DNA from: Steinernema hermaphroditum
Lineage: Eukaryota > Nematoda > Chromadorea > Rhabditida > Steinernematidae
Direction: 5' to 3'
Length of the DNA stretch: 64,000 bases
Assembly (NCBI GenBank): GCA_030435675.1
Contig: CM059625.1
Coordinates: 17,732,001-17,796,000 of the forward strand
Both the position numbers and the translations under genes were made by a program. Numbering within the stretch: position 1 is the stretch's first letter; each line of letters begins with the position of its first letter. Shown here piece after piece: positions 24,501-33,959 of this stretch. Below the pieces are notes generated by a model. That model searched no databases, had not been told where the DNA came from, and worked only from the letters and a program-made list of their open reading frames with translations.

Positions 24501-27500
24501 AGGGCCAAAAGCTTCAAGATGTCGACCGAAACCACCGTGTGAAAAAATTGACTTCTACAAGAAGTTTGATACATGCACCAACAATGAGATGAACGTGCGA
24601 TATGTGCCCTTCCAGCCGAGTGTTTGCAATGATGACGTTCCATCGAGCTACGTGGTATGTTCGATATTCAAATAAGACAACCAATACAGGGTGACCACCC
24701 TAAAGTGTGACATAGCTTTGTCGCTCAATTTTCGATATTTTTTCCGCATCGCCGCGCGTTTTGTCTTTTTTATTCGTGTTTCGCGACCGTTTTTACCCTA
24801 TATTAACTGTTATTAGCTCTGTATTTGCTGTTATTCAGGGTAAAAATGGTCTCCGAAAGTGTGCGTTCCGCGATCGTTGAGCTCCATTGCGGCGGAAGGT
24901 CGAATCACGAGATTTGCAAGACCCTCAAACTTCGCCGAGATGCCGTCAAACGCGTGCTGGACCGATTCTGGGAAACTGGCGACGTCAAGGACCGTCCCCG
25001 GAGCGGAAGAGAAAGGACTGCAAGAACTCCACAAGTCCGAGAGGCCGTTCGGAAGATGATCAAGCGCAATCCCGACCGATCCATCATGAAGCTGGCCAAG
25101 ACGTACAAAATCGGCTACGCATCGATGTACAAGCTTGTCACCGAGGATCTGCATTTCAAGAGCTACAAAATAAGCCGCGGACACCTGCTAACCGATGCGA
25201 AAAAGGCCGAACGGCTTCAGAAGTGCAAGAAGCTGAGAGCTGAGAGCCGCGGGTCCGGATTCGCCAATGTGGTCTTATCCGATGAGAAGATTTTTACCAT
25301 TTAAGCGGTCCACAACTCCCAGAATCACTGTTACCTGCTGCAGAAAGGCTCCTCGCGTACGAAGCACGTTAAAACAAGCCATTTCCCCAATTCTGTGATG
25401 GTTTGGGGCGAAATCTGCGCAACTAGAAAAATTTTCCCTGTTTTCGTTGAAAAAGGTGCGGAAATGGACTCTCAGGTGTAGCAATAAAAGATCTTGGTGA
25501 AGCTTCTGATTCCCTGGACCGAAAAACACTTCCCCGACCACGATTGGGTGCTCCAGCAGGATTGGGCCCCCGCCCACGGATCAAAATCGACAATGAGCTT
25601 CATGGAGGACCAAATTCCGTGGTTTTGGGACAAGTCAATTTGGCCCTCAAATTCCCCCGATTTGAACCCTCTGGATTACGCGATATGGTCCATTTTGGAG
25701 GAGAAGGCCTGCCGAAGACGCCACGCCACCGTGGAGGACCTGAAGCGCGATCTCCTTCAAGCCTGGGACGAAATTAGCCTGGAAACCCTCGCGGCGGTCG
25801 TCGAAAATTTCAAGAAGCGAGTCCAGGCCTGTATCGACGCGCAAGGCGGCCATTTCGAGTGAAATTCACGCTATAGATGTATTTTTGCGTGCTTAATTAC
25901 GTGGTATTATTGGTTTCCCGAAATAAATGCATTTTTTGATGAAAAAATCGTGTTCTTCATGTCACACTTTAGGGTGGTCACGCTGTAGTATTTCAAAGGG
26001 GCAGCTAAGGCGTTCATACGGAACAGTACTCTGGGAAGGATTGACTGGATTTGGTGTAAATTTAAGGGAAGAAAGTTCCACTTTTAAAATATTTATGAGC
26101 CTTAATCTTTCAAAACGACCTCTATGCGTATGGAAACTTCATTAGCCAAAAGCGTTCCGCCCGACGTTTTGTTCGCCGGAAGCACGATCCGCTGGTTCTT
26201 CCTATACGTAAAATGACATCTATTAAACAGTGTAATTGTGCTAAATTGCTGGATTCGGTCTAAATTTACTGCATCGTTTATTTCAGCGGCCTTCCACGCG
26301 AAGAGAAAAATGTTCCCCCTGCAGCGTCGGAATGTACCGCGACGGTTCTGGAAAGTGCAGATTCTGCTCAGAAGGCGAATACTCAGATGACGGATTAGGT
26401 ATTATCTTTTTTAGCTTCTTTAACTCAAGTCGCACGATTTTAGCATGCAAAAAATGCCCTGAGAAATCGATCCCAAACAGCGGCTACTTCTACAATCGTT
26501 GGGAAGCTCTTCCGGCAAATATGGAAACCGGATGCGAATTCGTCAGCCAAGAGGAAGTCAACAATTGTCGCATGGACGACGCATGGGTTCCACAGGGGGA
26601 TTATATCCAGTCCTCAAATACAAGATCAAATGACGTGGTTCTTGAACTGGTTATCAATGTCAGCACCGGTTTCAAGAATTACTTGCAGCCAGAAGGAGTG
26701 GCCAATTCAGTGGACAATCCAGTGGCATTTATCGAGTTTGAGTTCGAAACACAATGCGCTGATCTGAGTTGCACCTTGTACTTTGTGGCGGTAAGTGCAT
26801 CACAAAAGATCCTATTTAAACGGCTTTGCTACTAAAACACTACTACAATCTACTACAATGCCTGTAATGTGTCTGCTCTAGGATCCCAATCCCAAATCAA
26901 AACGAGGAATTTTCCAAGTCATCAACATCTTCAATGGAACACAGCCGCGTCAAAAAGTTCGTCATCCTGTAATAGGCAAGAAACCGGCACGATTCATTTT
27001 CGCCTTTATTCGCTCTGGAACATCATTGGGAGAATCAGTTGCATCTGATGTCGCTAAAATTTACACACTAAACATTACAAACATTGATCGAAAGGATATC
27101 GACATTGGTGCTGACCGATGCTTGTCGTGTCCAATGTTTGATGTCAGAGAGAAAGTCTGTCACCCATGTCCTCCCGGGCATTTCATCAACGTAAACGAAA
27201 ACACTTGCGTCCAGTGCCCAAAGCGAAGCATTCTGAACATGACTAGTAGCCGATATGGAATTGCAAGTTGCCTGGAGTGTGGACTGAATCTGGTGGCGGA
27301 CAAGGATCACGTTGAGTGTATTTTCGATGGCGAGTTGAAGATCGCCGATGAACAGAACAACACTGTTAAGCACGATCTTAGTGGACTACGGAATAAGTGA
27401 GTACGACACTAATTACATACGAAACCTTTGATTTTCAGGTCGCTTTCCGCAAGTGGAATTCGAGTGTTCGCTCGAGAAGGAAACTCATATTACCACGGGT

Positions 27501-28772
27501 ACAATTTGACAGTGTTTGGTGGACTGGTTCCGTGTCGAGAGCAGTTTAAAGATTCCATGTTCGGACTGTCAACTCTGGACTTCCAGTCGTCCGATTCTAT
27601 GGCTTCGGTATGTAGGTCCACGGCGCTGCCAATTCATGAAGAGAACTCCACTTCCACCGAAAAGGTCGTTTACGTTTCCCCGGCTCCGTAAGTAAATTTT
27701 TAAGAAGCTTAATTAACTTTTTATTTAGACTTGCTCAGCGGTTAATAGCGGTAACGACAGAGCACAGCTACGGTACTGTTACGTTGACTGATAAGGATAT
27801 GGAGTATGGTAAGTGATTCTGTTACAACTGTTTGAAAAAAAAAATAACAAAACCATTGCTGTTTTTGAGCAATCATCAGTTCACACCCCACAGTTGCGAC
27901 TACGTTAAGCCACGATATTTTAGATACGATCAGCGAAAAGAACCGGCCTACAGACATCCACTTTTACTACGAACCCATACAAAGCAGCCTCGTAGCGTGT
28001 CGAAACGGAACAGCCGTCGTAATCACGGCTCGATGTGACCCCCATGCTGCAAATCTGGTCGCTAGACTGCCAAAAAGTTGTCCAGATGGAACGTGCGACG
28101 GATGTCTCTACCATATTATCATTGAAACCAGCATGGCGTGTCCTATCTGCGAAGCTAACGACTTTGATGTAATCAAGGGAGAGTGCGTGGACGGAAAGCA
28201 GACGATTCATTCTATTCCATCAAGATAAGTCATGTACCATCAAATAGCGTCATCAAAATATTTTCAGGCATTGCATTCTGACTGGCGCCTTGTCAAAAGA
28301 GCGTGTTGAGCCATGCTCAGTAATCACAGCTAATATGCAGCTTCTGTTTGCTGTCCTTGGAACGTTGACCATAGCTCTTGTGATATCTATAGCAGTTATT
28401 TGTCAACGAAATAGAAGGTAGGGTTTTTTTTTTGATGGAGCGAACGTTTGATGTTCACAGTTTAGTCTTGAATACAAGTACATGAAGCTGGTAGAATCGA
28501 AAGTAGGTAGTAACGGGATAGAACTGCCCATGGCTGAGTCGTGTGCCCTAGGAAGCGACGAAGACGAAGAAGAGGTAAGTTTATATAACACGCAGCATTC
28601 TAGTTTCGTATTTCTTCTACCCATTATTTAGGAGACTTCAAGTACGCGTGTATTCTTCGGTCGAAAAGGGAAGAACGACGTCTATGCCAGTCTGAAAAGT
28701 AAAAATAACCGCGCTGGGACGAATAGGGACGATGCTTCTGGAAGTAGTTTCCTGAATGCAAGTGCTGATTAA
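21575..28772 (+). CDS. ELAPOR1/2 (KIAA1324/EIG121) family transmembrane protein, 17 exons, 1,025 aa
   Basis: Exons: 21575-21606, 21653-21828, 21879-21944, 22810-22948, 22995-23177, 23224-23402, 24312-24458, 24503-24654, 26287-26398, 26444-26790, 26882-27396, 27439-27687, 27729-27808, 27924-28224, 28268-28417, 28466-28574, 28632-28772. They join in one frame to 1,025 residues; human ELAPORs are just over 1,000. Landmarks are a signal peptide (MHNNIALITLSCALVALPSL), WRVAVP, GTYSLGGGIRYDEF, cysteine-rich CPAGTYS repeats, NMET and GDYIQS, FEFETQCADLSC and PDGTCDGC. A membrane helix lies at about 914-937. The tail is SLEYKYMKLVES...YASLKS, with YMKL and YASL fitting YXX-phi sorting signals. The human proteins act in endosome/lysosome and autophagy biology. 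Two introns have unusual donors: GC at 24459 and AT at 28225. Large introns hold a family A repeat and a mariner. Confidence 0.92.
22490..22800. repeat. MITE fragment in ELAPOR intron 3
   Basis: Intron 3 (21945-22809) contains a block at about 22500-22600 resembling the interior of the TTGGGTTG MITEs (AACCGTAACTCGTACATCACGTCGTATT, compared with AACCATAGGAATCCCGTACATCACTTCG at 42588). Termini are not preserved. Confidence 0.35.
23470..24030 (-). repeat. Family A repeat in ELAPOR intron 6, inverted
   Basis: Reading the minus strand, the copy starts ATTACGACTTTACGACTTTATTTC, has the small hairpin GGCGTTACGCC, and continues to the ACCGGAAGCCGTAGTCCC block shared with 17.4 kb. It accounts for most of the 909-bp intron 23403-24311. 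The adjacent GTTGGGTTGGAGCATTGGAAA at 24117 resembles a lone TTGGGTTG MITE end. Confidence 0.65.
24687..25985 (+). mobile_element. maT-type (DD37D) mariner transposon, 1,299 bp, in ELAPOR intron 8
   Basis: Terminal inverted repeats of about 27 bp, CAG(G/C)GTGACCACCCTAAAGT then GTGACAT, differ at one position near the end. The element is flanked by TA on both sides (24685-24686, 25986-25987), the standard mariner target. The single reading frame inside encodes a transposase. Insertion is in the same orientation as ELAPOR and lies wholly within the intron 24655-26286. Confidence 0.92.
24846..25862 (+). pseudogene. maT transposase, full length with three in-frame stops
   Basis: The frame opens at MVSESVRSAIVELHCGG with an N-terminal helix-turn-helix region (RSNHEICKTLKLRRDAVKRV). 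It continues to ...GGHFE and stop, spanning 338 codons with no frameshift. Catalytic landmarks are SDEKIF (first Asp), VLQQDWAPAH (second Asp) and WPSNSPDLNPLDYAIW (third Asp). There are 37 residues between the second and third Asp, giving DD37D. Nonsense codons sit at 25302 (TAA), 25479 (TAG) and 25485 (TAA). The copy is therefore dead but young, since frame and termini survive. Confidence 0.92.
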
Positions 28773-29048
28773 AGTGCCGTCACAAAGATATTCATCTAAA
28801 ACAGGTCACACAAGTCTTCATATCCTTTACTGATTTCCATTTGTGTCTCCGCTTGTACGTTGGGCATAAGGGTTACAGTTTTAACATTGATCTCTTTTCA
28901 ATTATTTGGAAATGGTTAACTTTCATTCGCTTCGTTTATTTTTCTTTTCACATGTACACACATAACAGATAAAAACAGAAATATTGAAATAAATTCAGAT
29001 GAAAGGCAGTTGTTCGGTGTGGTATCGGTGTGATTTGCATTCTGATGA

Positions 29049-31916
29049 TTATCTGTGTCGCGAAGAGAGATAATAAGTCCAGTATACCACGTTGAAAAAG
29101 GCAAAAGCCTAGAACGAGAAGCAACATCATGTTGAAACGCACATAGACGTACGGAAGGAAAAGCAATGCTTGAAATACGGTCGACCCAGCCGCCAAATTC
29201 GGACTTTCTAACGGCTTTCTGCCAGCTGTCCCTTGTGTGATATGCAGAGTTGAACCGTGGCATCATCTGATGATGGTTCATGTCGTTGTTGGTCATAGAC
29301 ATGTCGGAGCTCAAATAATGATTTTGTTTGTTATCGCCGATATCATATGACAATCTGTCAACTGCAAGGCCGCCTCTGAAAATTGGTATGGAAACATATT
29401 AAATAATGATAATTCATTAGAGGTCACGCAAAAATAAGGGCATCGCATTCTTTTCCTTGATGTATTATTCATAAATTAAATTTGTCACATTTTGCTGTGT
29501 AAAAGAGAAGAATTTCGGACATTACAAGCTTATGGGACGCATCCCTCGGTGTATTTTCCTTGTATTGTTAAAGATGTTCTACTAAAAATTTACTAGCCTC
29601 TGCGTAATCAACAATCACACATTAACGGAATTTCCGATAAGTGTAAATCTCTGATCAGACACAACAAACAAACACTGAGAACACAGAACAAGTAATTTAA
29701 TGCGGCTGTCAATGAAAATTGGAAGCAGATGTTATCGCACATCAATGTGGTAACAACGATTTCAAGAAACCCACCGTCTGCCTTCACGCCACCTCCGAGC
29801 TGCAAAGTCCGGGCAAATAGCTGGACCTCCAGCCGAAACGATCATATTTCCAATAGTGCTCATTCTGTTCTTTCGTTGCTTTTGGTCCTGCTTCTTATCG
29901 TTGTATGCCACAATTGCCAGCTCAACCAACGAAAAAAAAATGAAACCAACGCAGCTGAACATCCACACATCGATCGCCTTCACGTAGCTTGCTCGCGGAA
30001 GCGATCGAACGATATTTCCAAATTGGAACGTCAGGGCCATTAGAGAGCTAACACTTAACGTTATTCTTGCTGGCAGCGCTCGAGTGTCCATCCAGAAAGC
30101 AATCCAACTAACTGAATCGAAACAAAAATAGTTATATATCGTACATTATTATACTCACTGAAAACACTGATGTACGTCGGCATATACATCTGAAAAAATA
30201 CAGTTAAGCAACACATATCATTTTAAAACACACCATGCAGGCAATCAAAGCCCTCTGCAAACGCACTCGCATAATGACATTCGTACATGACTTCCTCTAA
30301 GGTACACATGTGCTCTGTTGGAATATCATTTCCTTATCCGATTGCATTTCTTGGAATACAGCGGAACAAATGCCTTTGGTGCATGCGCACCTAAGGACAC
30401 GCCATCAGAATGCACAGCAATCGATAAAAGTGGTGGAAAATTTAAAGTACGGTATCTCCTCCGCTTTTTTTAATTCTCATCTAATATATGGGCCAGTTAT
30501 ATGGGCCAGTTTCTTTCTTATTGGTACTTATTGGTGTAAGTTTTTCTGAGTGCAAAAAAAAATAAAGTTAAATCGAAACGGTACTGTTGTTGCAGCACGG
30601 AAATTTAGCCTTCAGAAAAATGCTGCGCTCTCCGAATCTACCATTTTCTTTAAAAATGGCAGGAGATTGACTGCTAAGGGCAAAAATCTACGATGAAAGC
30701 CATTAATTTTTTAGAAATGAAATACTTGCCTGTAGAATGTAGAAGCCATAGAGACGTTCAAAGTATATACTAACCCAGAGCCTGTGCCAAACTCCTGCGG
30801 TATACAGCTACAGTAATAAGCTGAAGTAGTTGTATAACGAAAATGTCGAACCTCTGAATGTTTTCCATAAGTGATGTTTGTCATCCGAAAGTCGGGAAGG
30901 TTGAAATCTGTTTTCACGGCACTGACCGGCGACCAATTCAGCCATTCCAGTGTCACTTCTGCTGCGTTGAATGAATAACTTTCTAGTATCAGATTGCACC
31001 TCAAGGTGTCCAACGGAAAGTTGCGTAGGTCCATTTCGCATGGTGCTACAAACTTTAGCGTTTTATAATTTATTGGCCTCGGTTTACCTTCTGATCGTAT
31101 TCTGTAGTTGAGCCATGTAGTACCATTTGGAAAAATCTAGAAATACTGTTATCATGAAAATACGGAGAAGGTATAGATACCATAAGCAAGATGTTGGGCT
31201 TTGGTGAATCGTGTACCTTGGTTGCTTTTGAGTTAACTATGCACACATTTGGTGACCTAAAATGGACATAGGTTCTTTAGTGACATAGGTCGTTGCAGGA
31301 AACAGTTGTATATCAACAATATATCAACGAACACAGTTCTAGTGCTGTTCAAACAGTCGTACAAATCGGAGTAATATTTTGTACTCACCACAATTTTGGT
31401 TCCATATCATGGTCCAGTGACAAGTTCTTTCTGCAGGGATCGATCGTTTCGAACTGCAATCGAGAATCCATCCAAATAGCACTTATCCAGAAGTCAATCA
31501 CAAAAGTGCCCGTAATAGCTGATATGTCTGATATGTCTTGAATGGTGATTTCAACAACTACTTGAACAGGTGATGGATCGGGTAGCGCATTTCTAAAGTG
31601 GCAACATGACAACATATGACGCGGTCGATCAAATTAGGTAAATTGGGTTAGAAACGAGAAATCGATTCACCGCTTGCGGGTAGAGTTCAGGAGCTACGTG
31701 AGTGCTTACCGCGAATAGTTTTGCATCAAGATATGTGCAAGATCTTGTGCTTTGGTTTCATTAGTCGTGGAACAACCATTGCCACCGACTGCTGCTGACA
31801 AAAATATTTCCAACAGTACAGACTGAAATTACAGTTATTACATCGCTTCAGACATGGACAAAGAGAAACATGATGCCAACTAAAATACTTAGGCTTACCT
31901 GTATACTGTAGAGCAT
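29049..31916 (-). CDS. Cys-loop ligand-gated ion channel subunit, anion-type, 10 exons, 476 aa
   Basis: Exons in transcript order: 31899-31916, 31710-31822, 31389-31592, 31181-31256, 31088-31136, 30726-31045, 30159-30189, 29775-30111, 29153-29375, 29049-29108. They give 476 residues in frame. Features are an N-terminal signal peptide ([19 protein letters not shown]) and an extracellular domain with the Cys-loop C156-C170 (FPLD inside). M1 starts [19 protein letters not shown]2 begins [19 protein letters not shown]; the Pro-Ala-Arg at 284-286 is the usual anion-channel filter. M3 follows, and M4 is [16 protein letters not shown] just before the stop. This layout resembles the nematode GABA/glycine-like and acetylcholine-gated chloride channel groups (acc, lgc-46 to 49). 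I cannot fix the ligand. It is convergent with ELAPOR, 276 bp apart. Confidence 0.9.
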
Positions 31917-32330
31917 CCCACATACGGTAAGCTGTTACAACGCAGCGTCCAAAAACCGCTTTTTGCTCGTTTTACTGCCACTTTAGTCTGTGCTCTTAGT
32001 ATGCGTCACCGCGTGCGCAGCGGTAGACGACGAGTTGAGAGGCGCACGCAAGCCCGCTCCTCCTCCTAGCCCTAAGAATGGCATCTGTTAATAGCTGATC
32101 AAATCTGCGGCCGTGTTTTTCGACACAACGGCCGAATGAACACTTGTTATTAGGTTAGGAACTTCGTCGATTTGTGTGTAAGTGTGTATGTGCTACTGCG
32201 GTGAGCATGCGGCAGAAGCACCTCCTTAACTGCTCCTCGCTCCAAGTTGCGCGGCCACCGGACAGCGCTCATCTTCAATTTGATTTCTGGGTAGACGCGC
32301 CAAAGTTGATGGACGCACTCAGTAGAGGAC
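31917..32330 (-). promoter_or_regulatory. Upstream region of the ion-channel gene
   Basis: No exon is supported here. A short imperfect palindrome at about 32104-32135 (GCGGCCGTGTTTTTCGACAC followed by AACGGCCG) and CT/GC-rich stretches lie 190-220 bp upstream of the start codon. A promoter role is inferred from position. Confidence 0.25.
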
Positions 32331-32464
32331 GACAAGACAAAAATGTCCCAATGGCAATGTTTCTTTGGAGGTGGGGGTTACAGATTTCATGCACAGAATT
32401 GAATCTCAAATTGATGGACCTGTGCCAGAATTCCGCATCGCAGAATCACGAATTACATAAATAC

Positions 32465-33380
32465 ATAAATTGGGACATAAATAATGGCGCATTTTTGTTT
32501 GGCGTCTATTTTCGCACTGTGTAAACCTGGGACAAGACGGGTTAGTGCGTTCGTATGGGTGGTTGACCCCTCCTGCACATACTCCGCTTTCTTTGAGCCA
32601 TTTTATGTTCATGGTCCGCGAAGTACCACATGGAGATCGGAAACACAGAACCTTCAAAGACCTCTCCGAGGGACTATTTATTTGATAGATGGTATGCTGT
32701 CTGAGCTGAGCTTATATCGAGAGCTTAGCTTCCAAGCGCACATGCTGGTCTCTTCTTATAATGCCATAGTGAGAGCAAAATAAAAAAAGATTAAAAATTC
32801 GGCAAAAAACGAGTTGGCTGCAAAGTAGCTAAAATTTCTTGCTCATTTAACAGACTTTAACGATGGGTGTACAGACAAAATGAACGACTGGCTAAGGTGC
32901 TCGATCACCATAATGACTATTACTCGGATGCTTTGCCTATAAGTAAAGATTAGAAGCTCCGGTTTCCCATGACGTTTCCGATCACTTGATCCAGCGCATC
33001 TCAATTTATCTATATTTCCAAAGGGCAATGTTTTGGTTTATTTTTCATTATTGCTACGGTCAAGGGGGCTCTAGTTGTGTGATCCACAGGACTGCTTGTG
33101 GATATGAATCGAGAAATGAAGCCTAAAATTGAGTTGCGGTCTGTAACAGGCCGAAAAAGTGATATTACACTATGTTATATGCAATATTTTATAAGCACGC
33201 GGACAAAAAGCGTTCGTGGGATAAAGTAACTTCTCAGCTATAGTTTGCTCCTAATATCTAGAAAAATCTCTTTCGGAATTTCAGCAGATCCAGCAGGAGC
33301 ATGTAATGTTAGATAGTTTTGATTGTTCTCAAAACTGCTGCTCGTCTTCGTCTAGTTGCAGCCAACTCCCTTTTTACCGA
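32465..33380. repeat. Degraded copy of the 1.27-kb TTGGGTTGGTAAG MITE
   Basis: From GGCGCATTTTTGTTTGGCGTCTATTTTCGCAC onward it is collinear with 49440-50330, sharing GTGCGTTCGTATGGG, CTCCGAGGGACTATTTATTTGA and GGGTGTACAGACAA. The terminal repeats are eroded. Confidence 0.65.
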
Positions 33381-33384
33381 ATTT

Positions 33385-33560
33385 TTAATCTTTTTGCATT
33401 TCGCTCTCACTATGGCATTATAAGAAGAGACCAGCATGTGCGCTTGGAAGCTAAGCTCCTGCTATAAGCTCAGCTAAGACAGCGTACCATCTATCAAATA
33501 AATACTCCCTCGGAGAGGTCACCGTTTCGGGACCCACACAAAAGTGCTCGACAAGTTGAG
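33385..33560. repeat. Inverted fragment of the same MITE
   Basis: This piece contains the reverse complement of 32630-32800 (TAATGCCATAGTGAGAGC, GACCTCTCCGAGGGA, AGCTTCCAAGCGCACATGCTGG). Together with the neighbouring copy it forms an inverted pair, suggesting a second insertion or a local inversion. Confidence 0.6.
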
Positions 33561-33834
33561 GTTCTGCGTTTTAGAGGACAAATGATCTTCAAAAGTACTT
33601 CTTTCCACTTATTTAACCATCAAGGATATTTTTAATGCAAAGATAGTTACCATCGCTTTGATAATTACCATGGTTTTGGGGATTTTGCGAGATAGTTTAA
33701 CATGAAAACACTCCTTGTTCCTCTTTCTCTCGTGCTACTACAAGTTTAAAAGTTTTGAAATCCTCAACCACCACAGGATTCTTCAAATCACACGCAAATC
33801 CGCTAAATATGAATTTTTAGCATACATATAACTC

Positions 33835-33952
33835 GGCGCCCGGACACAACCGCCAAAAAATAACCGCCAAAGACAAAACCGCCGAGGACAAAACCGCCAA
33901 ACGAACAAAACCGCCAAATCAAAAAAACGCCAAATCAAAAACCGCCAAACGG
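33835..33952. repeat. Minisatellite with foldback-type terminus (copy 3, single arm)
   Basis: It starts GGCGCCCGGACACAACCGCC, very close to the right terminus of the serpin-intron element. It continues as about seven imperfect 13-17 bp units (GACAAAACCGCCAAA). I found no inverted partner arm within several kilobases, so this is a solo arm or a partly deleted element. Confidence 0.65.
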
Positions 33953-33959
33953 TCCCTAT

